A DNA stretch of 64,000 nt from positions 1,178,001 to 1,242,000 of the forward strand of contig NZ_CP119809.1 of NCBI RefSeq assembly GCF_029338395.1. Direction: 5' to 3'. Positions 36,249 to 46,286 of this stretch are shown here, piece by piece (the stretch's first letter is position 1; the number at the start of each line of letters is the position of its first letter). Source of the DNA: Halorussus caseinilyticus (GTDB lineage Archaea; Halobacteriota; Halobacteria; Halobacteriales; Haladaptataceae). The notes beneath the pieces were generated by a model. It saw nothing but the letters and a program-made list of their open reading frames with translations, was not told the origin of the DNA and did not search any database. The translations under genes and the position numbers were made by a program.

Positions 36249-37875
36249 CTTTTCCTCCTTCTTGTCGCACGAGACTGCCGTCCTGCTTGAGGAGGACGAG
36301 CATCGAGAGCGCGGAGACGCCCACGAGGACCAGCGCCGGAACCGCGGCCTGTCCGAAGTACCCGGCGTCTTGTACTCGCCAGATGTACGTGACGAGGGTT
36401 TCAAAACCTGTCGGACGGACCAGCAGGGTCGCGGGCAGTTCCTTCATCGTCGTCAGGAAGACCAGCGCCGCGCCAGCGACCACGCCCGGACGGACCAGCG
36501 GGAGCGTCACCCGGCGGAACGCCGCGCTCGGCGACTCGCCGAGCGTCCGGGCGGCCTCGGTGAGTTTGGGGTCCACCTGTAGGACCGACGACTGGACCGC
36601 GCCGACCGCCTGCGGGAGGAACCGGACGACGTAGGCGAACACCAACAGCGGAATCGTCTGGTAGAGCGCGGGCGCGTTCGACGACGCGAAGTAGACCAGC
36701 GCGAGACCGAGGACGACGCCGGGAGTCGCGTACCCGACGTAGCTGACTCGCTCGAACAGCGTGGCGAGTCGGGAGTCCGACCGCCCCGAGAAGTACGCCA
36801 CGGGAAGCGCCCCGAGGGTCGCGGCCAGCGCCGCCAGCACCGCGACCCACACCGAGTTCAGGCCGTAGACCAACTGGAAGTCGAACCCGCCGCCGGTGTA
36901 GGCCGGGCCGCTCCGGGTCAGCCACATGAAGAGGATGCCGACCGGGACGACCAGACACAGCACGACGACCAGCGCACAGAACAGTAGCGCCGGAACCTTC
37001 CACGCGCCCAGCGAGATGCGGACCGACCCCGACCCGCGCGAGACGTGGGCACCGTCCTCGCTCTCGGAGAGACGATTTTCGAGCGCGAGGATGACCGCGG
37101 CGAACGCGAGCAGTTGGAGCGACAGCAGGGCCGCGTAGTTCGGTTCCCACATCGTCACGTAAATCTGCTGTGTGAACACCTCGAAGTGCATGATGGCGGG
37201 CGTGCCGAAGTCCGAGAGCGCGTAGAGCGCGACCAGCAGGCTTCCGGCCGCGATGCCCGGCGCGATTTGGGGCAGAGTCACTCGCCGGAACGCGGACCAC
37301 CGGCCGTGGTTCAGCGTCCGGGCGGCCTCCATCAGCGTCCCGTCGAACGAGAGGAGCGCGGCCCGCGTCGTCAGGAAGACGTAAGGGTACGTAAACAGCG
37401 TTAGCACTAACGTCGCACCCTCGAAGCCGTAAATCGTCGGAATCGACTCGACGCCGAGGGGAGCGAGCAGGTCCGAGAGGACCCCGTGGGGTCCGAACGC
37501 CGAGACGAACGCGAACGCGCCGATGTAACTCGGCACGACCAGCGGGAGCGACACCGCGACGGTCCAGAACCGGCGAAACGGCAGGTCCGTCTGGACCGTG
37601 AGGACGGCGAGCGGAACGCCGACGAGGACCGACCCGACGGTGACGCCCCCGACGAGGAGGACGCTGTTGGTGACGACTTCGAGCGTCGAAGGCTGAAAGA
37701 GCAGGTCAATCGCTTGCTGGAAGCCGATTTCGAGCGACCGCAGAACCAACCATACCACCGGGAATGCGACCGCCGCCGCGACCGACCCCGCCAGCAGGAC
37801 CAGCGAGACCGGCGGCGACGAGTCGTCGCCGCCGAGTTTCGCGGTCGCGTTTCGGATGCGGTCACTCGTCGCCAT
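36241..37875 (-). CDS. Iron(III)-type ABC transporter permease (fused double domain)
   Basis: A 544-residue permease with two copies of the binding-protein-dependent transport domain. Roughly 12 membrane helices, including LVLLAGSVAAAVAFPVVWLV, LLVGGVTVGSVLVGVPLAVL and ALLFCALVVVLCLVVPVG. EAA loops are visible near EAARTLNHGRWSAFRRVTLPQIAPG and EAARTLGESPSAAFRRVTLPLVRPG; these contact the ATPase. This is the SfuB/FbpB type. It stands 3 bases from the binding-protein gene. Confidence 0.94.
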   Translation of the reverse strand: MATSDRIRNATAKLGGDDSSPPVSLVLLAGSVAAAVAFPVVWLVLRSLEIGFQQAIDLLFQPSTLEVVTNSVLLVGGVTVGSVLVGVPLAVLTVQTDLPFRRFWTVAVSLPLVVPSYIGAFAFVSAFGPHGVLSDLLAPLGVESIPTIYGFEGATLVLTLFTYPYVFLTTRAALLSFDGTLMEAARTLNHGRWSAFRRVTLPQIAPGIAAGSLLVALYALSDFGTPAIMHFEVFTQQIYVTMWEPNYAALLSLQLLAFAAVILALENRLSESEDGAHVSRGSGSVRISLGAWKVPALLFCALVVVLCLVVPVGILFMWLTRSGPAYTGGGFDFQLVYGLNSVWVAVLAALAATLGALPVAYFSGRSDSRLATLFERVSYVGYATPGVVLGLALVYFASSNAPALYQTIPLLVFAYVVRFLPQAVGAVQSSVLQVDPKLTEAARTLGESPSAAFRRVTLPLVRPGVVAGAALVFLTTMKELPATLLVRPTGFETLVTYIWRVQDAGYFGQAAVPALVLVGVSALSMLVLLKQDGSLVRQEGGKDA

Positions 37876-37878
37876 CCG

Positions 37879-39027
37879 CTACAGTACCCCCACCTCGCGC
37901 ATCAGCTTCAGAGTCGGTTCGAGGTTCGAGAGCTTCGAGAGGTCGATTTCCGGCGGTTCGAGTTCGTCCACGGTCGGGAGCGGACCCACCGGCGATACCT
38001 CGGGCACCGTCGGGTACGCGAACGTCGTCGTGGCGAAGAACTCTTGGGCCTCCGCCGAGAGCAGGTGTCGAACGAAGTCGGCCGCCAGTTCCTTCTGGTC
38101 GGTGCCCTTGATGATTTCGCACCCCGAGACGTTGACAAGCGCGCCCGCGTCGTTCTTCGTGAACGCGAGGTCGATGGGGGCGTCCTCTCGGGACGCGATG
38201 ACCCGGAGCGCGTAGTAGTGGTTGGCGAATCCGGCCGTAATCTCGCCGTCGGCGACGGCGTTTGACACCTGAAACTCGTCGGAGTACCGCGAGACGTTCT
38301 GGTCTTGCATCCCGCGGAGCCACTGTTTGGTCTTCTCGGGACCTTCGAGCAGGCGCATCGCGGTGACGAACGACTTGAACGCGCCGTAGGTGGGTGCCCA
38401 CCCCATCGCGCCCTGCAGACCGGAGTTCTGTGTGAACTGCTGGACTTTGTTCGGGATGTCGGACTCCGAGAATTCGTCGGTGTTGTACGGAATCGACCGC
38501 GCGCGCCCGGCGACCCCGACCCACGAACGGTCGCCGTCGCGGAAGCCGTTCGGAACCGGTTTTACGACGCGCTCGGGGAGTTTCGCGGTAATTCCGGCGT
38601 CGGCGACGAGTCCGAGCGACGTGGAGTCGATGGACCAGAACACGTCGGCCGGACTCTCGCCGCCCTTCTCGACTTCGATGATTTCGTTCGCCAGTTGGGT
38701 CGAGGGGGCCATCCTGACCTTGGCGGTGAAGTTGGGGTACTTTCTCTCCATGAGTCGGACTAGATTCTCGTAGAGACCGCCCTCCCCGCCGCCGAGATAG
38801 ACGTTCAGGGTGCCGTCGAGGTCCGGCAGGTCGTCCATCGAGGTGCCGCCGGGCGCGGACCGCGACTCGACCAGCGGACCGGACCCGCGGAAGTCCGAGA
38901 TGGTGAGGTCAGAACCGCTCTCTTCCTGTTGGGTAAACTGGCTGAGACAACCGGACAGTCCGGCTACTGCGCCGACCGCACCCGACGCGAGAAGCCGACG
39001 ACGTGTCCATCCGCGACGCTCGTTCAT
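37879..39027 (-). CDS. Iron(III)-type substrate-binding lipoprotein
   Basis: A 382-residue binding protein with a Tat lipoprotein leader: RRGWTRRRLLASGAVGAVAGLSGC, lipobox cysteine included. The mature part has TLNVYLGGGEGGLYENLVRLM, SPADVFWSIDSTSLGLV, SWVGVAGRARSIPYN and NHYYALRV, the pattern of the FbpA/iron(III)-binding family with a Tyr pair. It hands ferric iron to the permease. An iron-box palindrome lies between its TATA (GGTATAAG on this strand, about 39055-39062) and the ATG, so iron repression is likely. Confidence 0.93.
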   Translation of the reverse strand: MNERRGWTRRRLLASGAVGAVAGLSGCLSQFTQQEESGSDLTISDFRGSGPLVESRSAPGGTSMDDLPDLDGTLNVYLGGGEGGLYENLVRLMERKYPNFTAKVRMAPSTQLANEIIEVEKGGESPADVFWSIDSTSLGLVADAGITAKLPERVVKPVPNGFRDGDRSWVGVAGRARSIPYNTDEFSESDIPNKVQQFTQNSGLQGAMGWAPTYGAFKSFVTAMRLLEGPEKTKQWLRGMQDQNVSRYSDEFQVSNAVADGEITAGFANHYYALRVIASREDAPIDLAFTKNDAGALVNVSGCEIIKGTDQKELAADFVRHLLSAEAQEFFATTTFAYPTVPEVSPVGPLPTVDELEPPEIDLSKLSNLEPTLKLMREVGVL

Positions 39028-39035
39028 GTTTGAAA

Positions 39036-39049
39036 TTAGGTTGCCCTAA
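39036..39049 (-). promoter_or_regulatory. Iron-box operator upstream of the iron-binding protein gene
   Basis: TTAGG-TTGC-CCTAA, a perfect 5-bp inverted repeat in the style of DtxR/IdeR/SirR boxes. It lies 9-22 bases before the ATG and directly downstream of the TATA element, where a bound repressor would block initiation. The same TTAGG-N4-CCTAA core occurs at 40271-40284. Confidence 0.75.
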
Positions 39050-39088
39050 AAGTCTTATACCTACCGATTCGGCCGTCGGCGCGGCGTC

Positions 39089-40252
39089 TCAGTCGTCGGC
39101 CGGAGTCGGGGTCGTCTGGAGCGATTCGAGTTCGTCGAGCGCCGAGAGCCAATCGAGCATGTACTCGCCGACGTAGTTGAAGAACTCCCCGTTTTCGTAC
39201 TGCTCGAAGTCGCCGTCGGCGAGTTCGCGGGCCACCGCCTCGAAGACGCCCGCGTAGGTGGTCGCGTCTCCACCCACGTCGTCTACGATTTCCCAGAGGT
39301 GTTCGTTGAGTTCGAGACCCGGCACCTCGTTGTTCAGGTCGCCGAACGTAGAGCGCGGGGCCTTGTTGTGTTCGCAGAGGGGGTAGCCGTTGTAGATGTG
39401 TTTGCCCAGCACGTCGCAGGCGCGCTTGAGGAACACGCCCGACCAGATGTCGTCGAACCGGCCCACGTCCCACTCGTTGTCGTCCATCGGGAGCTGGTAG
39501 AACGCCGGGACGACTTCGCGCTCGAACGCGAGGTTCATCGAGCAGACGGTGAGGTAGTTGCCGTCGGCGGCCACGAAGTCGCCGGTGTAGTCGTCGGTCG
39601 AGGTTCGGGTCTGGGCCTGCCCCTGCAGGTCGCCGTCCATCAGGATGCGGACCGCATCGAGGTCCGGCACGTTGGTCCACAGGCCCTGAGAGGCCACCAC
39701 GTCGGAGACTTCGGCGGTGTCGGTTTCGACCGCCTCGTCCATCGCCGAGTAGGGGTAGCCCCGCGGGTAGAGTCCGTGTTCCTCGACGTTTTGGTAGAGA
39801 ACGTTGACCCAGTTCTCGTCGGAGGCGACTTCTTCGATTTCTCCCGAGAAGCCGAGGTTGGCGAGGTGCCGACCGAAGAAGTCGAAGTCCTCGTGGGGCA
39901 GGGTGTCGTCGTCCACGAAGAAACCGTAGTCGAAGTCGTTGGCCCAGAGGTAGAGCAGGCCGAAACTCGTCTCGGCGTGACTCGCGGCGGGCACGAGGTG
40001 GTCGTACTCCGCGATGCCGTGGTCGTCGTACCACTGTTCGCGCCGACTCCCGTCGAACACCTCGCCCGAGACGCCCTCGTCGGCCAGCATCTCGCGCATC
40101 TCGTCGGTGTCACAGAAGTCCTCGGTGACGAGCAAGACGTGAAGTCGGTCCAAGTCGAAGCCGTGTTCGCGGGCGTTCTCGAAGTAGGCCCGCATGCAGT
40201 CGTACTCCCGAATCGTCGGGACGACGACGCAGATGTCCTCGTTCGCGGTCAT
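39089..40252 (-). CDS. GT75-like reversibly glycosylated polypeptide family protein
   Basis: A 387-residue protein. ICVVVPTIREYDCMRAYFENA and FFVDDDTLPHEDFDFFGRHLA with the DDD motif place it with the alpha-1,4-glucan-protein synthase / RGP (GT75) family, which in plants interconverts UDP-arabinose forms. Archaeal function unknown. The central DDYTGDFVAADGNYLTVCSMNLAF is conserved. No membrane segments. A perfect iron-box palindrome precedes it, which ties it to the adjacent iron uptake operon rather than to general glycan metabolism. Confidence 0.8.
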   Translation of the reverse strand: MTANEDICVVVPTIREYDCMRAYFENAREHGFDLDRLHVLLVTEDFCDTDEMREMLADEGVSGEVFDGSRREQWYDDHGIAEYDHLVPAASHAETSFGLLYLWANDFDYGFFVDDDTLPHEDFDFFGRHLANLGFSGEIEEVASDENWVNVLYQNVEEHGLYPRGYPYSAMDEAVETDTAEVSDVVASQGLWTNVPDLDAVRILMDGDLQGQAQTRTSTDDYTGDFVAADGNYLTVCSMNLAFEREVVPAFYQLPMDDNEWDVGRFDDIWSGVFLKRACDVLGKHIYNGYPLCEHNKAPRSTFGDLNNEVPGLELNEHLWEIVDDVGGDATTYAGVFEAVARELADGDFEQYENGEFFNYVGEYMLDWLSALDELESLQTTPTPADD

Positions 40253-40269
40253 TCGTTAGTTCGTCGTGG

Positions 40270-40285
40270 TTTAGGCAGGCCTAAA
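40270..40285 (-). promoter_or_regulatory. Iron-box operator upstream of the GT75-like gene
   Basis: TTTAGGC-AG-GCCTAAA, a perfect 7-bp inverted repeat, 18-33 bases before the start codon. It shares the TTAGG-N4-CCTAA core with the box of the iron transporter. Confidence 0.78.
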
Positions 40286-40771
40286 AGGTTGTCTGTTCGC
40301 GTTCGCTCGCTCGACGCGGCGGCGTTCGCGTCTGGAGAGTCTTTTGCGCTCGCCGTCGGTCGAGAATAACCGGTCGCCAACCGTTTCGACCGAATAGGAA
40401 ATCGTTAGCTCCGGCGAAACGGACGACGGGAGCACGGGAAGGCGCGCGTGCCCGTTTGCGCAGTGCCCGCTCTCGCTCGCGCCCGCGGCCGGGCTAACGG
40501 GCGTGAGAACGTGAGTACGGCGCGATTATCGGGGTTCGACCCGACGCTTCGTCGTCGCTCTGGTACCTCTCCGGGGCGTTTAGGCGGCCTCACGAACGGG
40601 ACCAGACAGGATTCTCACCCCGTCATCTTAAATTAGGGGTACGCTTTCGGAATCGGTCCGCGGGTGAGGAATCCCGTAATACCCGGTTACTGGGTCCGCT
40701 AATGGTTGATTACGGGGGTGTAGGTACTGGATAACAAAGTGGATAGGATTGTGTGTATCTATCGCGCAGAC
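40286..40771. other. Non-coding gap before the zinc-ribbon gene
   Basis: No gene seen. It contains a weaker iron-box-like TTTAGGCGGCCTCA near 40579 and a GC-rich segment with interleaved inverted repeats at about 40437-40530. The last 100 bases are less GC-rich and may carry the promoter for the following gene. Confidence 0.4.
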
Positions 40772-41005
40772 ATGACCACAACCGACAACAGACTCACCAA
40801 CGGCGACGACACGATGGCCGAGAACCGATGCCAGAGCTGTGGCTCTTTCGTCACGCGGGACTTCGCTCGCGTCTTCGGAAACAACCACAACGAGGTCTTC
40901 GGCTGTCTGGAGTGCATGACCGCGACGGAGGTCAAGAAAGGAGGTGCGCGCGCCGACGAGGTAGACACGACGAACCTCATCGGCGGGCGCGAACCGCTTC
41001 GATAA
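40772..41005 (+). CDS. Small zinc-ribbon protein (DUF7563-like)
   Basis: A 77-residue protein with two Cys pairs, NRCQSCGSFV and FGCLECMTA, forming a likely zinc ribbon. The middle FVTRDFARVFGNNHNEV matches a haloarchaeal family (DUF7563-type) of unknown role, probably nucleic-acid or protein binding. ATG 40772 gives a 14-residue lead; ATG 40814 would start right at the ribbon and is an alternative. Confidence 0.7.
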   Translation: MTTTDNRLTNGDDTMAENRCQSCGSFVTRDFARVFGNNHNEVFGCLECMTATEVKKGGARADEVDTTNLIGGREPLR

Positions 41006-41038
41006 CCCTTCGGATAGATTCTCGGACTTCTCGGGGCG

Positions 41039-42025
41039 TTACAGTTTCGTCAGAACCGCGTCGGTCACGTCTCTGGTCGTGGCGTCGCCGCCGAGGTCCG
41101 GCGTGTGCGGTCCGGACTCCAGCGTGGCTTTCACGGCCGAGCGGACGCGCTCGCCAGCGTCGTCGTAGCCCAGATACTCCAACAGCATCGCGGCCGAGAG
41201 CATCGTCGCGCTCGGGTTGGCGACGCCCTCGCCCGCGATGTCGGGAGCGGTGCCGTGGACCGGCTCGAAGAGCGCGCGCTCGTCGCCGACGTTCGCGCTC
41301 GGCAGGAGACCGAGACCGCCGACGAGACCCGCCGCGAGGTCCGACAGCACGTCGCCCGCGAGGTTCGGGCAGACCACCACGTCGTACTCCTCGGGGCGCA
41401 TCACGAGGTGCATCGCCAGCGCGTCCATCAGCGCGGTGTCGTACTCCACGTCGAACTCGTCGGCGACCGACTCGGCCGTCTCCAGAAACAGGCCGTCGGT
41501 GGTCCGCATCACGTTGGCCTTGTGAGCAATTGTCACGCGCTCTCCGCGTTCCGCGGCGTACTCGAAGCCGTAACGCGCGATTTCCTCGGAAGCCGACTCG
41601 GTAACGACCCGTGTAAGCGTGGTTACGCCGGGCGCAATCTCGTCCTCGTGGCCCGCGTAGACGCCTTCGGTGTTCTCGCGGACGAACACGAGGTCCGTGT
41701 CGGGGTGAAGGGCGTCCGTACCGGGGTAGGCCCGGACCGGCCGGACGTTGGCGAACGAATCGACCGCGCTCCGAAGAGGCAGGATTACGTCCGCCGCGGT
41801 CTCGCCCGCCGCGCCGAACAGCGTAGCGTCGGCGTTGGCGGCGAGTTCGCGCGTCTCGTCGGGGAGGGCCTCGCCGGTCTCGGCTTTCACCTCGTCGCCC
41901 GCGTCGGCCTCCACGAACTCGAAGTCCGGGCCGACCGCCTCCAGCACTTCGCGGGCCGCGGGGACGACTTCGTTGCCGATGCCGTCGCCCGGAACGACCG
42001 CGATTCGCTCGGGGTCGGCGGTCAT
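41039..42025 (-). CDS. leuB: 3-isopropylmalate dehydrogenase
   Basis: A 328-residue decarboxylating dehydrogenase of leucine synthesis. It oxidises 3-isopropylmalate to 2-oxoisocaproate. [17 protein letters not shown] opens the fold. [10 protein letters not shown] and the downstream [47 protein letters not shown] and [13 protein letters not shown] hold the substrate, metal and cofactor residues. Last gene of the cluster. Its ATG overlaps the leuD stop (ATGA), so translation is coupled. ATG 42025 is chosen over an implausible Arg-rich N-terminal extension. Confidence 0.95.
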   Translation of the reverse strand: MTADPERIAVVPGDGIGNEVVPAAREVLEAVGPDFEFVEADAGDEVKAETGEALPDETRELAANADATLFGAAGETAADVILPLRSAVDSFANVRPVRAYPGTDALHPDTDLVFVRENTEGVYAGHEDEIAPGVTTLTRVVTESASEEIARYGFEYAAERGERVTIAHKANVMRTTDGLFLETAESVADEFDVEYDTALMDALAMHLVMRPEEYDVVVCPNLAGDVLSDLAAGLVGGLGLLPSANVGDERALFEPVHGTAPDIAGEGVANPSATMLSAAMLLEYLGYDDAGERVRSAVKATLESGPHTPDLGGDATTRDVTDAVLTKL

Positions 42026-42636
42026 TCCGCTCCCTCCACGTAGGGCAGGTCCGCGGCAGTATCCGCGACAGCCTCGGCGTTCGATTTGAGCAGGGCCGTG
42101 GTGTCCCAGACGCCTTCGACCAGCGCCTTCCGCTGGGCGTCGTCCACCGTCGCGTCGATGGTGTGTCCGTCGTAGCGAACTTCCTCTTGAGCTACGTCGA
42201 CCTCGATTTCGGCGTCGGGGTTCTGCTCGACGTAGCGCTGGAGCGTTTCTACGTCCTCGGGGTCGGCCGTGACCGTCGGCACGCCGAGCGCAAGGCAGTT
42301 GCCCGCGAAGATTTCGGCGAAGCTCTCGCCGACGATGGCGTCGATTCCCCACCGGACGAGCGCTTGGGGCGCGTGTTCGCGCGAGGAACCGCACCCGAAG
42401 TTGGCGTTGACCACCATCACGGAGGCGTCCCGGAACTTGTCCTCGTTGAAGGGGTGGTCCTTGGGTTCGTCGTCCTCGGTGAATCGCTGGTCGTGGAAGG
42501 CGAACTGGCCGAGACCGTCGAAGGTCACGACCTTCATGAACCGCGCGGGGATGATTTGGTCGGTGTCCACGTCGTTGCCCCGGACCGGGATTCCGGTGCC
42601 CGAGGCGTACTCGACCGTCTCGATTTCGTCGCTCAT
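42022..42636 (-). CDS. leuD: 3-isopropylmalate dehydratase small subunit
   Basis: A 204-residue swivel domain subunit that joins LeuC to isomerise 2- to 3-isopropylmalate. [30 protein letters not shown] and [26 protein letters not shown] are classic LeuD motifs. The stop overlaps leuB and the start overlaps the leuC stop by 4 bases. Confidence 0.96.
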   Translation of the reverse strand: MSDEIETVEYASGTGIPVRGNDVDTDQIIPARFMKVVTFDGLGQFAFHDQRFTEDDEPKDHPFNEDKFRDASVMVVNANFGCGSSREHAPQALVRWGIDAIVGESFAEIFAGNCLALGVPTVTADPEDVETLQRYVEQNPDAEIEVDVAQEEVRYDGHTIDATVDDAQRKALVEGVWDTTALLKSNAEAVADTAADLPYVEGAE

Positions 42637-44069
42637 GCCTCCACCTCCGAGTCGGCCACGTCGGTCTCGGGCAGTTCGCGCGCGTCGGTGACTTCGCCCT
42701 CGATTGCGGCGGCGGCGACCATCCGGGGGTTCATCAGGACCGTCTTGCCGTCCTTGCTCCCTTGTCGCCCGACGAAGTTGCGGTTCGAGGAGGAGGCGCT
42801 GGCCTCCTCGCCCTCCAGTTGGTCGTCGTTCATGCCGAGGCACATCGAACACCCCGCGCCGCGCCAGTCGAACCCGGCGTCCTCGAACACCTCGTCCAGT
42901 CCCTCCTCCTCGGCGGCGGCCTTCACGCGCTGGCTTCCGGGGACGACCATCGCGCGCACGTCGTCGTGGACCTCCCGACCCGCGACGAGGCGGGCGGCCC
43001 GCCGGAGGTCCGGCAGGCGGGCGTTGGTACACGACCCGAGGAAGGCCACGTCGATGGGGTAGCCCGCCATCGTCTCGCCCGGTTCGACGCCCATGTGTTC
43101 TTGGGCGCGTCGGGCGGTCTCGCGCTTGTCTTCGGGCAGGTCCGCGGGGTCGGGAATCGGCTCCGTGACGCCGACGCCCTGTCCGGGCGTGGTGCCCCAC
43201 GTCACCATCGGTTCGAGGTCGTCGCCGTCTACGACTACCTCGTCGTCGTACTCGGCGTCGTCGTCCGAGGCGACCGACTCCCAGAAGGGCTTCAGTCGCT
43301 CGAACTTCTCGGGGTCGTCGCGGAAGGCGTCGGTCTCCTTTAGCCACTCGAAGGTCGTCTCGTCGGGGTTGACGTATCCGGCCCGCGCGCCGCCCTCGAT
43401 GGACATGTTGCAGATGCTCATTCGGCCCTCCACGTCGAGGCGTTCGATTGCCTCGCCCGCGTACTCGTAGACGTAGCCGACGCCGCCGTCGGTGCCCAGT
43501 TCGCGGATAATCTGGAGGATTACGTCCTTGGCCCCGACGCACTCGCCGAGTTCGCCCGTGACGCGGATGCGGCGCACGTCTTTCTTCTCCATCGCCACGG
43601 TGCCGGTCGCCAGCACGTCCCGAATCTGAGAGGTCCCGATTCCGAACGCCAGCGCGCCGAACGCGCCGTGGGTCGAAGTGTGACTGTCGCCACAGACCAC
43701 TGTCATGCCGGGTTGGGTCAGACCCTGCTCCGGGCCGATGACGTGGACGATGCCTTGGTCGCCGGTGTCGGGACTGGAGAAGTCGATGCCCGCCTCGCGG
43801 ACGTTCTCCTCCAGTTCGGCCATCATCTCCTCGGCCGCGCCCTCGTAGGGTCGGTCGCGGTCCGCCGTCGGGACGATGTGGTCCACGGTGGCGTGGGTGC
43901 GCTCGGGGTAGGCGACTTCCAAATCGCGCTCGCGCAACATCCCGAAGGCTTGGGGACTCGTCACCTCGTGGACGAGGTGGAGACCAACGAACAACTGGTC
44001 CTGTCCGGTCGGGAGTTCGGTCACCTTGTGGCGGTCCCACACCTTGTCGTAGAGGGTGCGCTCGCTCAC
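42633..44069 (-). CDS. leuC: 3-isopropylmalate dehydratase large subunit
   Basis: A 478-residue aconitase-family subunit with a [4Fe-4S] cluster. Cluster cysteines are expected in [15 protein letters not shown] and [39 protein letters not shown] is the family signature. GTG 44069 gives [15 protein letters not shown], the usual start; an upstream TTG adds 11 residues. A 196-nt gap with its own promoter-like sequence separates it from the preceding small gene, so leuCDB may be transcribed both with the ilv genes and alone. Confidence 0.95.
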   Translation of the reverse strand: MSERTLYDKVWDRHKVTELPTGQDQLFVGLHLVHEVTSPQAFGMLRERDLEVAYPERTHATVDHIVPTADRDRPYEGAAEEMMAELEENVREAGIDFSSPDTGDQGIVHVIGPEQGLTQPGMTVVCGDSHTSTHGAFGALAFGIGTSQIRDVLATGTVAMEKKDVRRIRVTGELGECVGAKDVILQIIRELGTDGGVGYVYEYAGEAIERLDVEGRMSICNMSIEGGARAGYVNPDETTFEWLKETDAFRDDPEKFERLKPFWESVASDDDAEYDDEVVVDGDDLEPMVTWGTTPGQGVGVTEPIPDPADLPEDKRETARRAQEHMGVEPGETMAGYPIDVAFLGSCTNARLPDLRRAARLVAGREVHDDVRAMVVPGSQRVKAAAEEEGLDEVFEDAGFDWRGAGCSMCLGMNDDQLEGEEASASSSNRNFVGRQGSKDGKTVLMNPRMVAAAAIEGEVTDARELPETDVADSEVEA

Positions 44070-44126
44070 GCGAACCGCCTCCCGCCGGTCGCTCTCGAAC
44101 AACTATTCCGTTCCGTTACCATCGAA

Positions 44127-44152
44127 AATGTTTCTCTAAACATTGTATATCG
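44127..44152 (-). promoter_or_regulatory. Internal promoter and operator-like palindrome before leuC
   Basis: On the gene strand the TATA-like GATATACAATG (about 44142-44152) overlaps the palindrome AATGTTT-AGAG-AAACATT (44127-44144). An AT-rich palindrome overlapping the promoter in this GC-rich cluster is a good candidate Lrp-type or TrmB-like operator. Confidence 0.55.
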
Positions 44153-44265
44153 TTCTTTAATCCGTACAGATACTGCCGTGGTCGGAGTGTGCGCCGCTAC
44201 GGGCCGTCGGCTACCCGTCGTCGCGTCGGAAAAATCGGTTCCTCCGTGCATCGTTTTCCCGCCGC

Positions 44266-44565
44266 TCACTCCTCGGAGACGACTCGCTCGCCGCCGCGTT
44301 CGAACACGCGGTCCGCGCCCTCGCCGTGGGGCGGCGTGTGGTTCACGTCCTTCATCCGGTCTCGTTCGCTCTCGTCGTCTTCCTCGGGGTCGTAGGCCTC
44401 GCGCTCTCCGCCGTCGGCGGCCACGACCGGCCCGCGTTCGAAGAGTCGGTCGAGCGCACCCTGCTCGGCGTACGGATGGGTGTGGCTCACGTCGCCCATT
44501 CGGGTCGTTCGTCGGTCGGTCGTTCGGTCGTCCGGTGGCGCGTCGGTTCGGTTGGTTCGGGTCAT
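44266..44565 (-). CDS. Small duplicated-motif protein of the ilv-leu cluster
   Basis: A 99-residue acidic protein with an internal duplication: MGDVSHTHPYAEQGALDRLFERG and MKDVNHTPPHGEGADRVFERG. Each half has a His-rich motif HTxPxxE followed by ER-G, suggesting metal or partner binding. It starts 4 bases after ilvC ends. In my knowledge a similar small gene is usual at this place in haloarchaeal clusters, but it has no known function. Confidence 0.75.
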   Translation of the reverse strand: MTRTNRTDAPPDDRTTDRRTTRMGDVSHTHPYAEQGALDRLFERGPVVAADGGEREAYDPEEDDESERDRMKDVNHTPPHGEGADRVFERGGERVVSEE

Positions 44566-44569
44566 TGGG

Positions 44570-45619
44570 TCAGTCGTCCGCTGTCACTTTCTCGCTGTCG
44601 TTCTCGCTCGGTTCCTCGTCCTCGGCCCACGCGAAGAGGTCGCGCAGGCGCTCGCCGACTTCCTCTACGTCGTGGTTCTTCTCGGCGATGCGGCGCTGGC
44701 GGTAGGAGGGCCGCCCGGCCTGATTCTCGGCAATCCACTCGCGGGCGAACTCGCCGTTCTGGACGGCTTCGAGGACTTCCTCCATGTTCTCGCGGGCCGT
44801 CTCGTCCACGACCATCTCGCCGCGGGTCAGGCCGCCGTACTCGGCGGTGTCGGACACCGAGTCCCACATCGCGCCCATCCCGCCCTCGTACATGAGGTCC
44901 ACGATGAGTTTCATCTCGTTCAGACACTCGAAGTAGGCCATCTCGGGGCTGTACCCTGCGTCAACGAGCGTCTCGTATCCGGCCTTGATGAGTTCGGTGA
45001 CGCCGCCACAGAGGACGGCCTGCTCGCCGAACAGGTCGGTCTCGGTCTCCTCGCGGAACGTGGTTTCGACCACGCCCGCGCGCGTACACCCGATGGCCTG
45101 CCCGTACGCGAGGGCCTGTTGCTTGGCCTCGCCCGTCGCGTCCTGATACACCGCCAGCAGGCCGGGCGTGCCCTCGCCGCTCTCGTAGTTGCGCCGGACG
45201 AGGTGGCCCGGCGACTTCGGCGCTATCATCGTCACGTCCACGTCCTCGGGCGGTTCGATTTGGCCGTAGTGGACGTTGAACCCGTGTGCGAACTGGAGGG
45301 TGTCGCCCGCCTCCAGTTCGTCCTCGATGTCGGCGTACACCGCTGGCTGAACCGTGTCGGGCACGAGGACCGAGACGATGGTCGCTTCGCTCGCGGCCTC
45401 TTTCGGGGTCGCCACCCGGAGTCCGTCGTCGCGGGCGGCCGCCCGCGACGACGAGTCCTCCTTCAGGCCGACGATTACCTCCACCCCGCTGTCGGCGAGG
45501 TTCTGGGCGTGTGCGTGGCCCTGACTTCCGTAGCCGAGGACTGCTACCGTCTCGTCCTCGACGTAGGCGCTGTCCGCGTCGTCGTCGTAGTATACCGTGG
45601 TGTCGAATTCGTCAGTCAT
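44570..45619 (-). CDS. ilvC: Ketol-acid reductoisomerase
   Basis: A 349-residue class I enzyme that rearranges and reduces acetolactate or acetohydroxybutyrate with NAD(P)[22 protein letters not shown] is the nucleotide loop. [41 protein letters not shown] and [19 protein letters not shown] carry metal and substrate residues. The start overlaps the ilvN stop by 8 bases. Haloarchaeal acidic C-terminal tail. Confidence 0.97.
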   Translation of the reverse strand: MTDEFDTTVYYDDDADSAYVEDETVAVLGYGSQGHAHAQNLADSGVEVIVGLKEDSSSRAAARDDGLRVATPKEAASEATIVSVLVPDTVQPAVYADIEDELEAGDTLQFAHGFNVHYGQIEPPEDVDVTMIAPKSPGHLVRRNYESGEGTPGLLAVYQDATGEAKQQALAYGQAIGCTRAGVVETTFREETETDLFGEQAVLCGGVTELIKAGYETLVDAGYSPEMAYFECLNEMKLIVDLMYEGGMGAMWDSVSDTAEYGGLTRGEMVVDETARENMEEVLEAVQNGEFAREWIAENQAGRPSYRQRRIAEKNHDVEEVGERLRDLFAWAEDEEPSENDSEKVTADD

Positions 45620-46286
45620 CGTTTGCTGTGGAATCTCTGTCTTCGGTGTTCGCTGTACTCTCCGCGGACGCGGCGGGCGACTCGCCGGGCGTCGTGGGCG
45701 TGTCGCCGCGCGCGAGGGCGGTCTGACCGGTCCGGGCGATTTCGATGATACCGAACTGCCGGAAGGCGTCCACCGCGTCGTCTATCTTCTGCTGGTCGCC
45801 GGTAATCTGGACCGTGATGGTCCGGGGTCCGGCGTCGAGCGTCTGGCCCTCGTACATCTGAGTGATGGCGTGAACTTTGTCGGGTTCTTGGCCGCGGACC
45901 TTCAGCAGGACCAACTCGGCGCACACCGCGTCGTCGCCCAACTCGCCCACCGCGATGACCGGGACCAGTTTCTCGACCTGTCGCTTCACCTGCTCGATGC
46001 CCGAGTCGGTCTCCTCGACGACCAGCGTGATTCGGGCGTGGCCCTCGACCGTCGTCGGGCCGACGGTCAGGCTCTCGATGTTGAACTGCCGCCGGGAGAA
46101 CAGGCCCGAGACCTTCGCCAGCACGCCGGGTTCGTGTTCGACCAACGCGGAGACTTCGGCGGTTCGGGTGTCCTGTTCGGGGTCGGTGGCGGTGTCGATT
46201 CGCTCGCCCTGTTCGTTCCGGCGACCCTGCGGTTGGGGTCGCTCCTGCGGGGACGGACCCTGTAGTCCGGCGTCGTCCGAACTCAT
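45612..46286 (-). CDS. ilvN: Acetolactate synthase small (regulatory) subunit
   Basis: A 224-residue ACT-domain subunit that stimulates IlvB and confers valine feedback. [31 protein letters not shown] is the ACT motif; [20 protein letters not shown] closes the second domain. The first about 45 residues are a charged haloarchaeal extension. ATG overlaps the ilvB stop (ATGA). Confidence 0.95.
   Translation of the reverse strand: MSSDDAGLQGPSPQERPQPQGRRNEQGERIDTATDPEQDTRTAEVSALVEHEPGVLAKVSGLFSRRQFNIESLTVGPTTVEGHARITLVVEETDSGIEQVKRQVEKLVPVIAVGELGDDAVCAELVLLKVRGQEPDKVHAITQMYEGQTLDAGPRTITVQITGDQQKIDDAVDAFRQFGIIEIARTGQTALARGDTPTTPGESPAASAESTANTEDRDSTANDD

Noticed and set aside
40575-40592. A third iron box near TTTAGGCGGCCTCA
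   Set aside because: The right half lacks the CCTAA end, and it is nearly 200 bases from the next gene start.
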